From the NCBI RefSeq assembly GCF_000195635.1, contig NZ_GL882614.1, positions 182,843 to 246,842 on the forward strand: 64,000 bases of DNA, in the 5' to 3' direction. The stretch is from Bacteroides fluxus YIT 12057 (GTDB lineage: Bacteria > Bacteroidota > Bacteroidia > Bacteroidales > Bacteroidaceae). Below are positions 35,138-43,932 of the stretch, piece by piece. The number at the start of each line of letters is the position of its first letter. Position 1 is the first letter of the stretch. The translations under genes and the position numbers were made by a program. The notes beneath the pieces were generated by a model, which saw only the letters and a program-made list of their open reading frames with translations, did no database searches and was not told where the DNA came from.

Positions 35138-37780
35138 TTACTTTATTCCCAAGGCTGTATTTATACGTAGGATCATATCTTTATAATGATACTTCACCGC
35201 TATGTCCGATGTTCCCAGACGGCTTTGCAACAAATCCTTGATACGCAATAATTCACCACGCTTCACAGAGATGGCATCCGACACACGGTTGATCTGCGAA
35301 CCGTAGAAGTTCAGTTCACGGGGAGCTCCCATACGACCGGCATCCAACGCCTTGCCGGCATGCTCGTCACAACTGCAGAGGGGCATCCGGTTATCCAGCA
35401 AAAAATGACTGTCCATCAATTTCTTGTTGATCTTCACCCCTTCGCTTTCGGCGGCAGCCGTAATCAGCGCGTCAACAAAATTTTTCTGCAAGGCACGCGT
35501 CATGACATCCGGCAACGCTCCGCGTTCAGTAGTAGCGAAAATACTGCGATGCAGCCCATCCATCAGTTCAACCACGGTGAATGCCTTCCTACCGTTCACC
35601 AACTCATTCTCCAGCATACGCATCAAACGGTTGTTGGACAGCAAATCCCAAAGGATATACGACTGCGCATTCTTCAGCACTTGTGTCGGCGCGTTTTCCA
35701 CTACCCCCAGCGGAGTGTTGCGCAACAAGTACGTATATTCTCCCACTTCCGCATCGAACAGCCACTTCGGATAAGTCAATACCTGGTCGAGCAGGAACTT
35801 CATGGCAGCCTGTTGTTTTTCCTTCTCCACGAACGTATAGGTCTTCTGCCCATCACCTACCGTAGTATTTTCCAGATAAATTCCGCCGATATTGGCAAGC
35901 ACATGGTAAAGGTAATTGTTCCACTGGTTGATTACCGCATAATACAGGCGGGAAGCCTCTTCATAAGTCTGCCCTTTCTCTCCGGTGGTAGTCCACTGAA
36001 TGATCTGAGGCACAATACGCTTCAGGTTCTCGATGCCCAACAGAGAAGAGCGGATGGCGTCATCTCCCAAGTCTTCAATCTGCGCACGGGGGTCAACCGC
36101 ATCCCGGACATCCTGCGCTTCACTATATTTGTACAACCGGTCCGTATGACGATCCAGAAAACCGGCAAGCAATTCCTTTTCCGCTTCCGGGGTTTCCTTG
36201 CCATACCAGCGATAGCCATACTCTATGGCAAACATGTCGTACGGTCCTATATGCGGAGAGAGAGCCGTCACCCCGTCTCCCGGCTGTGCCACGTAATTGA
36301 AGCGTGCATAATCCATGATGGAAGAAGAGGTGCTGTTCATACGGTCCGTAAAAGTCTTTGAACGCAAAGAGTCTGTAGGAAAAGCCCAGGAGGCCATCAT
36401 GTTATGCCGCAACCCCAAAGAGTGCCCCACTTCATGGCAAGCCACAAAACGCATGGCATCCCCCATCAGTTCGTCCGAGAGTTTTACTCCCCTGGCTTCG
36501 GGACGTATCGTACCGGTCTGTACCGTGATCCACTCCTGAAGCATGCCCAACACATTGTGCCACCACATGATGTCCGCTTCCAGTATCTCGCCCGAACGCG
36601 GGTCAAGGATAGAAGGCCCCATGGCATTTGCCTTGGTGGAAGCGGCATAAGTCAGTACGGAATAGTTCACATCGTCCTTATCCACATTCATGCTGTCCGT
36701 CAGTTCCCTTGCAATGATGGCATTCTTGAATCCGGCACGTTCAAACGCAACCTGCCAGTCCTCAATACCTTGCTTGATGTACTTTCTCCAGCGGCGGGGA
36801 GTAGAGTTCTCTATATAAAACACAATCGGCTTGGCGGGCTCCACCAGTTCTCCACGGAGATAACGCTCCCTGTCTTCGGGCTTCGGTTCAAGACGCCAGC
36901 GGGTAATGAACGGTTTCTTGTCAACGCGCTGCTGTCCGTCGCTATAGTTCAACAGCGGATTGGTGAAATATCCTACTCGCGGACTGTCCAGACGCCCCAT
37001 CATCGGCTTTTCCGGAAGCAGCAACAAGGAGGAGCTTACTTCCACCGTCACATAGACGGTGGTGGTCCCTTCGGTCACCTTGGTAGTCAATTCGGAAGTT
37101 GCCACCACATTGTTCTCAAAGGACTTGATGGAGAGAATACGTGACAGGTTCTTGATGGCTGAAGTACCCAGGTTGATATTGGTGAACACATTGTTGATAC
37201 TCGTTTCCGTACCGTCGTAGATGTCGTTCACCTTCACTACCATCGCGGTAGAGTCTTCATTGAACGCCTCTACCTTGAACCCCGCTATCAACGGGGAAAT
37301 ATAATTATCGAGTACCGACTGCCGTATAGCATCCCCCTCCGGAGCCAGCGGCAACGGACGGCTTTGACGCACCAGCAGCTTACCGGCAGCTTTATCCAAT
37401 TCAAAGCGCACCATCTGGTTCTCGTAATTCGTGCCACGGTTCACGCCCGCCTCATTCAATTCGGAAGGCACACGCTGCAACTTGTTCACTACAAGCATGT
37501 CACGTCCCAACAGTTTTGCTGGGACTTCAAAATAATAGTCGTTCTTTTTCCGGTAAACATTAAACATGCCGGTATGGACAATGGCTCCGTCACCGGTCAA
37601 CTTCTCATAGTTGCTTCTGGAGCGGACGCTGTCCTTGGCTTCACTCTTCTTTTTCTTCCGGAACCATCCTGCCGCTTCGGGAAAAGCGGAGTCAGACTGG
37701 CCGGCATACAACATTACAGTGGGTCCGCTTATCAGGACGCCTGTAGCTACCATAATGGGCAGGAATGTTTTTAATCTCAT
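35138..37780 (-). CDS. Zinc-dependent metalloprotease (DUF5117/DUF4953 type)
   Basis: 880 residues with a signal peptide (about 1-27). The extended zinc motif HEVGHSLGLRHN starts at His449, with Glu450 as general base and His453 and His459 as further zinc ligands, the metzincin pattern. Flanking domains match the architecture annotated as DUF5118-DUF5117-DUF4953 in Bacteroidetes: residues 55-290 precede a catalytic region preceded by STPRRWRKYIKQGIEDWQVAFERAGF. It is the first gene of an operon with SusC and SusD genes, an arrangement in which the protease could generate peptides at the cell surface. Substrate unknown. The promoter box is at 37902-37895. Confidence 0.9.
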   Translation of the reverse strand: MRLKTFLPIMVATGVLISGPTVMLYAGQSDSAFPEAAGWFRKKKKSEAKDSVRSRSNYEKLTGDGAIVHTGMFNVYRKKNDYYFEVPAKLLGRDMLVVNKLQRVPSELNEAGVNRGTNYENQMVRFELDKAAGKLLVRQSRPLPLAPEGDAIRQSVLDNYISPLIAGFKVEAFNEDSTAMVVKVNDIYDGTETSINNVFTNINLGTSAIKNLSRILSIKSFENNVVATSELTTKVTEGTTTVYVTVEVSSSLLLLPEKPMMGRLDSPRVGYFTNPLLNYSDGQQRVDKKPFITRWRLEPKPEDRERYLRGELVEPAKPIVFYIENSTPRRWRKYIKQGIEDWQVAFERAGFKNAIIARELTDSMNVDKDDVNYSVLTYAASTKANAMGPSILDPRSGEILEADIMWWHNVLGMLQEWITVQTGTIRPEARGVKLSDELMGDAMRFVACHEVGHSLGLRHNMMASWAFPTDSLRSKTFTDRMNSTSSSIMDYARFNYVAQPGDGVTALSPHIGPYDMFAIEYGYRWYGKETPEAEKELLAGFLDRHTDRLYKYSEAQDVRDAVDPRAQIEDLGDDAIRSSLLGIENLKRIVPQIIQWTTTGEKGQTYEEASRLYYAVINQWNNYLYHVLANIGGIYLENTTVGDGQKTYTFVEKEKQQAAMKFLLDQVLTYPKWLFDAEVGEYTYLLRNTPLGVVENAPTQVLKNAQSYILWDLLSNNRLMRMLENELVNGRKAFTVVELMDGLHRSIFATTERGALPDVMTRALQKNFVDALITAAAESEGVKINKKLMDSHFLLDNRMPLCSCDEHAGKALDAGRMGAPRELNFYGSQINRVSDAISVKRGELLRIKDLLQSRLGTSDIAVKYHYKDMILRINTALGIK

Positions 37781-37894
37781 CAGTTCAATTCTATCTTTTA
37801 ATATTAAAATTCCTGTCTGTCAAGTCTCTTTTTAGTTGTTCTAGCAATAAAGTTTAAACAGACGCATATTCTACCTCCATAGAATAGTGGGGCG

Positions 37895-37902
37895 CAAAGA
37901 TA
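37895..37902 (-). promoter_or_regulatory. -7 box for the metalloprotease-susC-susD operon
   Basis: TATCTTTG followed by CGCC on the minus strand; start near 37888, leader about 108 bases. Confidence 0.6.
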
Positions 37903-38045
37903 ATAAAAGTATGTTTTAAAAGTTATAAAGCGATGCATATTTATGTTTTTCCAAGAGCAAAAAGAAAGCTTTTACCCTTAAAACATCAAAAAAAGGTATT
38001 TGCATCCGCCTATTCCGCGAAACTCCTACAAATGTAACCGGAGGG

Positions 38046-38115
38046 TGTCTTATACTGGCATAGGTAGACATATTTATAAGTTTGTAAATATGTCTACCTA
38101 TGCCAGTATAAGACA
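38046..38115. repeat. 70-bp palindrome with 31-bp perfect arms
   Basis: Left arm 38046-38076 (begins TGTCTTATACTGGCATAGG) is the exact reverse complement of the right arm 38085-38115; the loop TAAGTTTG has 8 bases. After a short internal loop a further CGGAG (38039-38043) pairs with CTCCG (38119-38123). It lies in the 530-base gap between the divergent metalloprotease operon and pheS, upstream of both predicted promoters. No T tract follows, so it is not a normal terminator. Possible natures: a mobile palindromic repeat, an insertion-sequence relic, or a binding or recombination site. Confidence 0.85.
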
Positions 38116-38262
38116 AATCTCCGTGCAGTGACCTAAAAAAGCCGTCTTTTCTTTCAGAAACAAGAGAGCGGCGGAACAAGCGCCGCCCAAACAACTGTGG
38201 GTGGATCGAGGCGCAATGCTGAAAATTTAAACAGACTAAGGAGTGATATCCTAAGAAAATTG

Positions 38263-38270
38263 TATCTTTG
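38263..38270 (+). promoter_or_regulatory. -7 box for pheS
   Basis: TATCTTTG followed by CACC, 40 bases upstream of the ATG. No attenuator or T-box is seen in the short leader. Confidence 0.65.
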
Positions 38271-38310
38271 CACCGTTTTTAACTGAGAAAATAAACAAGA
38301 TAACAACAAT

Positions 38311-39345
38311 ATGATAGCTAAAATCAATCAGCTTCTGCAAGAAGTAGAAGCACTGAAAGCCGCCAACGCCGAGGAACTGGAAGCGCTACGCATCAAATAT
38401 CTCAGCAAAAAGGGGACCATCAACGAACTGATGGCAGACTTCCGCAATGTAGCCGCCGAACAGAAGAAAGAGGTGGGAATGCGATTGAACGAACTCAAAA
38501 ACAAAGCGCAGGAAAAAATCAACGCATTGAAGGAACAGTTCGAAAGCCAGGACAACGGTTGCGACGACCTTGACCTGACCCGCTCCGCCTATCCGGTAGA
38601 ATTGGGCACACGCCATCCGCTGACCATCGTAAAGAACGAAATCATAGACATATTCGCACGCATGGGATTCAACATCGCCGACGGTCCGGAAATCGAAGAC
38701 GACTGGCATGTGTTCTCTTCCATGAACTTTGCCGAGGATCATCCGGCACGCGACATGCAGGATACCTTCTTTATTGAGAACAACAGCGAAAGCGTATCAC
38801 ACAACATTATTCTGCGTACACATACCTCGAGCGTACAAAGCCGCGTGATGGAAACGTCACAACCGCCGATCCGCGTCCTCTGTCCGGGGCGCGTTTACCG
38901 CAATGAAGCCATCAGCTACCGCGCACACGCCTTCTTCCATCAGGTAGAAGCATTGTATGTAGATAAGAATGTTTCTTTCACCGACTTAAAACAGGCCTTG
39001 CTGCTCTTTGCCCAAGAAATGTTCGGCAATGATACCAAAATCCGCCTGCGTCCCTCCTACTTCCCCTTTACAGAGCCCAGCGCCGAAATGGACATCAGCT
39101 GCAACATCTGCGGCGGCAAGGGATGCCCATTCTGTAAAGGTACAGGTTGGGTTGAAATCCTGGGCTGCGGGATGGTTGACCCGAACGTATTGGAGTTGAA
39201 CGGCATTGACAGCAAAATATACAGCGGATATGCCCTCGGTATGGGTATAGAGCGTATCGCCAACCTGAAATATCGCGTCAACGACCTCCGCCTTTTCTCT
39301 GAAAACGATACACGCTTCCTGAAGGAATTCGAGGCGGCCTACTGA
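38311..39345 (+). CDS. pheS: Phenylalanyl-tRNA synthetase alpha subunit
   Basis: 344 residues, the normal length. The N-terminal coiled coil (about 1-85) binds tRNA; the class II catalytic core follows, with motif 2 (GRVYRNEAISYRAHAFFHQVEALYVD), and motif 3 (GYALGMGIERIANLKYRVNDLRLF). A four-cysteine knuckle CNICGGKGCPFCKGTGW near residue 265 is a Bacteroidetes-type insertion that probably holds zinc. Joins phenylalanine to tRNA-Phe with PheT, whose gene is not in the window. A 17-pair hairpin without a T tract follows the stop. Confidence 0.96.
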   Translation: MIAKINQLLQEVEALKAANAEELEALRIKYLSKKGTINELMADFRNVAAEQKKEVGMRLNELKNKAQEKINALKEQFESQDNGCDDLDLTRSAYPVELGTRHPLTIVKNEIIDIFARMGFNIADGPEIEDDWHVFSSMNFAEDHPARDMQDTFFIENNSESVSHNIILRTHTSSVQSRVMETSQPPIRVLCPGRVYRNEAISYRAHAFFHQVEALYVDKNVSFTDLKQALLLFAQEMFGNDTKIRLRPSYFPFTEPSAEMDISCNICGGKGCPFCKGTGWVEILGCGMVDPNVLELNGIDSKIYSGYALGMGIERIANLKYRVNDLRLFSENDTRFLKEFEAAY

Positions 39346-39372
39346 TTCGGCGAAGTTTCCTCCGCTAAAAAC

Positions 39373-39430
39373 GAAAGGATTAAAGAATGAGAAAATGAAG
39401 TGAGGTTGTTTTCCATTCTTTAATTCTTTC
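39373..39430 (+). other. 17-pair hairpin between pheS and the MFS gene
   Basis: GAAAGGATTAAAGAATG (39373-39389) pairs with CATTCTTTAATTCTTTC (39414-39430), all 17 positions if one G-U is counted. No T tract follows on the plus strand. It may be a processing site or weak terminator. Confidence 0.5.
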
Positions 39431-39463
39431 ATCGTTAATTCCGCATTATTAAAATTCTGCCCA

Positions 39464-40660
39464 ATGAAAGATCGGCTCATTACTCCCGGCTATTGCTTCA
39501 TCCTTGCAGCCAACTTTCTGCTGTACTTTGGTTTCTGGCTATTGATTCCCGTCTTGCCGTTTTATCTGTCGGAGGTCTTCAATGCCGGAAATTCCACCAT
39601 AGGTATCATACTTTCCTGCTACACGGTCGCGGCCCTGTGCATCCGCCCTTTCTCCGGTTACTTCCTGGACAGTTTCGCACGCAAGCCTTTATATTTACTG
39701 GCATACTTTGTCTTCATGACAATGTTTGCAGGATATATCATTGCGGGGTCACTCACGCTGTTTATTCTGTTCCGGATCATACACGGAGTTTCATTCGGGA
39801 TGGTAACGGTGGCGGGCAACACGGTAGTAATCGACATCATGCCCTCGTCCAGACGTGGAGAAGGCTTGGGATATTACGGGCTTTCCAACAATATAGCCAT
39901 GGCGGTAGGCCCCATGTCCGGACTGTTCCTGCATGACGCGGGCATGAGTTTCACAACTATCTTCTGTTGCTCGCTCTGCTCCTGCCTTGCCGGATTCATG
40001 TGTGCCATGTCAGTGAAAACTCCCTATAAGCCTCCGGTAAAGAAAGAGCCCGTATCACTTGACCGGTTCATCCTGCTGAAAGGAATCCCAGCAGGTATCA
40101 GCCTGCTGTTATTATCCATCCCCTACGGCATGACCACCAACTACGTGGCTATGTATGCCAAAGAAATAGGCATCAACGTCACAACCGGTTTCTTTTTCAC
40201 CTTCATGGCGGCAGGCATGGCTATTTCCCGCATCTTTTCGGGAAAACTGGTAGATAAAGGAAAAGTGACGCAAGTCATTTCAGCAGGACTCTATATCGTG
40301 GTATTCAGTTTCTTCCTGCTCTCGGCCTGTGTCTATATCATCCAGTGGAACGCCGTGGCATGCAGTATCATCTTCTTCCTCATCGCCCTGTTGCTCGGAG
40401 TGGGATTCGGCATCATGTTCCCGGCATACAACACACTGTTCGTCAACCTCGCCCCAAACAGCCAACGGGGGACGGCCACTTCCACTTATCTGACATCCTG
40501 GGATGTAGGAATAGGTATAGGCATGCTGGCAGGAGGATATATTTCTGATGTCAGTACTTTTGACAGAGCCTACCTATTCGGCGCCTGCCTTACCATTATA
40601 TCCACGCTCTACTTCAACAGAAAAGTATCTCCTCATTATCATAAAAACAAATTAAGATGA
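39464..40660 (+). CDS. MFS transporter
   Basis: 398 residues with 12 membrane helices. The conserved loop after helix 2 (SGYFLDSFARKPLYLLAYF) and the helix 4-5 region (GVSFGMVTVAGNTVVIDIMPSSRRGEGLGYYGLSNNIAMAVGP) match the general drug/sugar exporter type of the Major Facilitator family; the substrate cannot be named. The last codons overlap the nth start by 4 bases (ATGA), so the two genes are translationally coupled, although their functions seem unrelated. Confidence 0.88.
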   Translation: MKDRLITPGYCFILAANFLLYFGFWLLIPVLPFYLSEVFNAGNSTIGIILSCYTVAALCIRPFSGYFLDSFARKPLYLLAYFVFMTMFAGYIIAGSLTLFILFRIIHGVSFGMVTVAGNTVVIDIMPSSRRGEGLGYYGLSNNIAMAVGPMSGLFLHDAGMSFTTIFCCSLCSCLAGFMCAMSVKTPYKPPVKKEPVSLDRFILLKGIPAGISLLLLSIPYGMTTNYVAMYAKEIGINVTTGFFFTFMAAGMAISRIFSGKLVDKGKVTQVISAGLYIVVFSFFLLSACVYIIQWNAVACSIIFFLIALLLGVGFGIMFPAYNTLFVNLAPNSQRGTATSTYLTSWDVGIGIGMLAGGYISDVSTFDRAYLFGACLTIISTLYFNRKVSPHYHKNKLR

Positions 40661-41331
40661 GAAAGAAAGAACGTTATGAAAAAGTAATCGCCTGGTTCAG
40701 GGAAAACCGTCCCGTAGCCGAAACCGAATTGCATTATGACAACCCGTTCGAGCTGCTGATAGCGGTTATTCTTTCTGCACAGTGCACGGACAAGCGGGTA
40801 AACATGATCACCCCTGCCATCTACCGGGATTTCCCCACTCCCGAAGCACTTGCCGCGACCACTCCCGAAGTCATTTATGAGTATATCCGCAGTGTATCCT
40901 ATCCCAACAACAAAGCCAAGCATCTGGTGGGCATGGCCCAAATGCTGGTGAAAGACTTTAACTGCCAGGTACCGGATACCCTGGAGGAATTGGTCAAACT
41001 CCCCGGCGTGGGACGCAAGACCGCCAATGTGATTCAATCCGTCGTCTTCAACAAAGCCGCCATGGCCGTGGATACCCATGTATTCCGTGTCAGCCACCGC
41101 CTGGGACTGGTTCCGGACAAATGCACAACTCCGTTCAGCGTGGAAAAGGAGCTGGTGAAAAACATCCCGGAAGCCGACATACCCATTGCCCACCACTGGC
41201 TGATCCTGCATGGGCGTTATGTATGTCAGGCACGCACTCCACAATGTGACAACTGTGGTTTGCAATTAATGTGCAAATATTATTGCCGGAAATATAAAGT
41301 AAGTAAAGAGAGCGCTCCGGATGAAGAATAA
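40657..41331 (+). CDS. nth: Endonuclease III
   Basis: 224 residues. DNA glycosylase/AP lyase of base excision repair, removing oxidised pyrimidines. The helix-hairpin-helix LPGVGRKTANVI carries the catalytic Lys region preceding AVDTHVFRVSHRLGL with the catalytic Asp. The [4Fe-4S] cluster ligands are complete: C-X6-C-X2-C-X5-C in the stretch YVCQARTPQCDNCGLQLMC. Ends about 90 bases before pgk, which has its own promoter. Confidence 0.95.
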   Translation: MRKKERYEKVIAWFRENRPVAETELHYDNPFELLIAVILSAQCTDKRVNMITPAIYRDFPTPEALAATTPEVIYEYIRSVSYPNNKAKHLVGMAQMLVKDFNCQVPDTLEELVKLPGVGRKTANVIQSVVFNKAAMAVDTHVFRVSHRLGLVPDKCTTPFSVEKELVKNIPEADIPIAHHWLILHGRYVCQARTPQCDNCGLQLMCKYYCRKYKVSKESAPDEE

Positions 41332-41366
41332 ATAATTATTTCATAGCTAAAAAAAGAAATAAACAT

Positions 41367-41374
41367 TACCTTTG
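41367..41374 (+). promoter_or_regulatory. -7 box for pgk
   Basis: TACCTTTG followed by CACT; start near 41381 and a leader of about 42 bases. Confidence 0.6.
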
Positions 41375-41422
41375 CACTCACAAAAAGAAATAAGTAACAC
41401 TTTTAAATAAAATCAGAGTATT

Positions 41423-42679
41423 ATGACAATTGATCAATTTAACTTTGCCGGAAAAAAGGCATTCGTTCGCGTGGACTTCAACGTGCCCTTGGACGAAAAC
41501 TTCAACATCACAGACGATACCCGTATGCGTGCTGCTCTTCCTACATTGAAGAAGATTTTGGCCGACGGCGGTAGTGTAATTATCGGTTCTCACCTCGGCC
41601 GTCCGAAAGGTCCGGCTGACAAGTTCTCTTTGAAGCACATCCTGAAGCATCTTGAAGAGCTGCTGGGAGTTGAAGTACAGTTTGCCAACGACTGCATGGG
41701 TGAAGAAGCCGCCGTTAAAGCCGCTGCCCTGCAACCGGGTGAAGTGCTGTTGCTCGAAAACCTCCGTTTCTACGCTGAAGAGGAAGGCAAGCCCCGTGGG
41801 CTGGCCGAAGACGCTACAGACGAAGAAAAGAAAGCTGCCAAAGCCGCCGTTAAAGAAAGCCAGAAAGAATTCACCAAAAAATTGGCTTCATACGCTGACT
41901 GTTACGTAAACGACGCTTTCGGTACAGCTCACCGCGCACACGCTTCCACGGCATTAATCGCCAAATATTTCGACAAGGACAGCAAGATGTTCGGCTACTT
42001 GATGGAAAAGGAAGTGAAAGCCGTTGACAAAGTGCTGAATGACATTCACCGTCCTTTCACCGCCATCATGGGAGGTTCCAAGGTTTCTTCTAAAATAGAG
42101 ATCATTGAAAACCTGCTGAACAAGGTCGATAACCTAATCATTGCCGGTGGTATGACTTATACTTTCACCAAAGCTATGGGCGGTAAAATCGGTATCTCTA
42201 TCTGTGAAGACGACAAACTGGATCTGGCTCTCGACCTGGTAAAGAAGGCTAAAGAAAAAGGCGTGAACCTTGTATTGGCCGTTGACGCCAAGATTGCCGA
42301 CGCTTTCTCCAACGACGCCAACACCAAGTTCTGTCCGGTTGACGAAATACCTGACGGATGGGAAGGCCTGGATATCGGTCCCAAGACTGAAGAACTCTTT
42401 GCTGAAGTTATCAAGAATTCCAAGACCATCCTTTGGAACGGTCCTACAGGTGTATTCGAATTCGAAAACTTCACTCACGGCTCACGTGCCGTAGGCGAAG
42501 CTATCGTAGAAGCAACCAAGAACGGCGCTTTCTCACTCGTAGGCGGCGGTGACTCCGTAGCCTGCGTCAACAAGTTCGGCTTGGCAAGCGGCGTATCCTA
42601 CGTATCTACAGGTGGTGGCGCATTGCTTGAAGCAATCGAAGGAAAAGTTCTTCCGGGTATCGCTGCTATCAACGAATAA
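41423..42679 (+). CDS. pgk: Phosphoglycerate kinase
   Basis: 418 residues. Glycolytic enzyme moving phosphate between 1,3-bisphosphoglycerate and ADP. N-domain substrate motifs [10 protein letters not shown] and GSHLGRPKG, interdomain helix region, and C-domain nucleotide motifs [11 protein letters not shown] and GGGDSVACV are all intact. Codon use is strongly biased (many GCT, GGT, CTG, AAG), as expected for a highly expressed gene. Followed by a good terminator. Confidence 0.97.
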   Translation: MTIDQFNFAGKKAFVRVDFNVPLDENFNITDDTRMRAALPTLKKILADGGSVIIGSHLGRPKGPADKFSLKHILKHLEELLGVEVQFANDCMGEEAAVKAAALQPGEVLLLENLRFYAEEEGKPRGLAEDATDEEKKAAKAAVKESQKEFTKKLASYADCYVNDAFGTAHRAHASTALIAKYFDKDSKMFGYLMEKEVKAVDKVLNDIHRPFTAIMGGSKVSSKIEIIENLLNKVDNLIIAGGMTYTFTKAMGGKIGISICEDDKLDLALDLVKKAKEKGVNLVLAVDAKIADAFSNDANTKFCPVDEIPDGWEGLDIGPKTEELFAEVIKNSKTILWNGPTGVFEFENFTHGSRAVGEAIVEATKNGAFSLVGGGDSVACVNKFGLASGVSYVSTGGGALLEAIEGKVLPGIAAINE

Positions 42680-42701
42680 GAATAAGTAAAGCATAACAAA
42701 G

Positions 42702-42758
42702 GCTGCACTTAATTTTCGGAAAGCAATCCGAACAGTTGAGTGCAGCTCTTCTTTTTGT
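42702..42758 (+). terminator. Rho-independent terminator of pgk
   Basis: GCTGCACTTAA (42702-42712) pairs with TTGAGTGCAGC, with an inner CGGA/TCCG stem, followed by a T-rich tail ending CTTTTTG. Confidence 0.85.
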
Positions 42759-42778
42759 CTTATTATATCTAAATAACA

Positions 42779-43876
42779 ATGAAAATCACAAGGAACATCA
42801 CGCTACTATTAGCCTTGATGCTGACTACATTTACCCAAGCACAGACTTCCATCGGGGAAAAAGCAAAAAAAGACTTGATACAACAAACATCTTTCGGCGG
42901 GTACGTCATAGGAAAAGCAACGGCTACCGACCAACATTTGAATGCAAGCACCAAAAGCCATACCGACTTTGACATAAGGTTGGTACGTGCCTATGTGGAC
43001 GGTAAAGTCCTGGACTTTAAATACAAACTGCAATTAGAGCTGAACGGCAAACCGGGAGACTACAGCAACGAAAAAGGCGTGCGCATCGTAGATGCCTGGG
43101 CAGAATGGCAGAAGTATAAATTCTTCTATGTACGCTTCGGACAATTCAAACGTGCCTTTACCTTCGAGAACCCCATGAATCCGTGGGACATAGGCTTTGG
43201 CGCCTATTCCCAGCTCATCACCAAACTGGCAGGCATGAACGACCGTGTCGGCGAGCATTCCAGCAACGGACGTGACCTGGGACTTCAATTCCAAGGAGAC
43301 TTTCTGCCCATGGGCAACGACAGGCACAATTTCATCCATTATCAGGTAGGCGTTTACAACGGGCAAGGCATCAACCATAAGGACGAGAACCGTTCCAAGG
43401 ATGTCATCGGAGGAATTTATGTCTATCCCGTCAAGCAACTTGCCGTCGGAGTGTTCGGCTGGACAGGCGACTATACAAAGAACGGAATCACCGTTGACCG
43501 TAACCGCATGGCATTCGGAGTGAAGTATGAATCTGTATGGACCGTACGTGCCGAATATGCCACCAGCGAAGGACATAAGATAACCGACTACAGCAGTGAC
43601 GGAATCTTGAAAGCGGGTACTTCGAACAAGGCAGACGCCTGGTACATGACCGTAGGTGCCCCCCTCAGCCGGAAGTGTAAAGTCTATGCCAAGTGGGACG
43701 TGTATAGAGACAGCAAGAACTGGAACTCACAAAAATCGCTCTATTGCCTTGCCGCCAACTACTACTTCTATAAAAATCTGAAAATACAAGCAAACTACAC
43801 ATACACCAACGACAAGAGTACCGCCAATGACGGCCATTATAACACTTTTGACCTGCAACTTTATTGGCGTTTCTAA
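42779..43876 (+). CDS. Porin, phosphate-selective O/P type
   Basis: 365 residues with a signal peptide (1-22, TTFTQAQTS). All-beta outer-membrane protein: KTLSFKYKLQLELN-like and WAEWQKYKFFYVRFGQFKRAFTFENP strands, then alternating aromatic patterns to a terminal strand FDLQLYWRF ending in Phe, the BAM recognition form. Resembles the OprO/OprP porin group, in which the actual ion may be phosphate, pyrophosphate or other anions. It lies 56 bases upstream of an SLC13-type symporter on the same strand, suggesting a paired outer- and inner-membrane uptake route for an anion. Confidence 0.82.
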   Translation: MKITRNITLLLALMLTTFTQAQTSIGEKAKKDLIQQTSFGGYVIGKATATDQHLNASTKSHTDFDIRLVRAYVDGKVLDFKYKLQLELNGKPGDYSNEKGVRIVDAWAEWQKYKFFYVRFGQFKRAFTFENPMNPWDIGFGAYSQLITKLAGMNDRVGEHSSNGRDLGLQFQGDFLPMGNDRHNFIHYQVGVYNGQGINHKDENRSKDVIGGIYVYPVKQLAVGVFGWTGDYTKNGITVDRNRMAFGVKYESVWTVRAEYATSEGHKITDYSSDGILKAGTSNKADAWYMTVGAPLSRKCKVYAKWDVYRDSKNWNSQKSLYCLAANYYFYKNLKIQANYTYTNDKSTANDGHYNTFDLQLYWRF

Positions 43877-43932
43877 ATAAAGTTTCCCTGTCTGTTTTTT
43901 CTAGCATTCAATAACCCTTTAAATCCAATACC

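Noticed and set aside
35360..36361. 333-codon open frame on the plus strand
   Set aside because: It lies antisense to the metalloprotease catalytic region; the composition is that of a shadow frame.
37916..38194. 92-codon minus-strand frame across the long palindrome
   Set aside because: The open frame passes through both palindrome arms and has no family match; more likely chance in a repeat.
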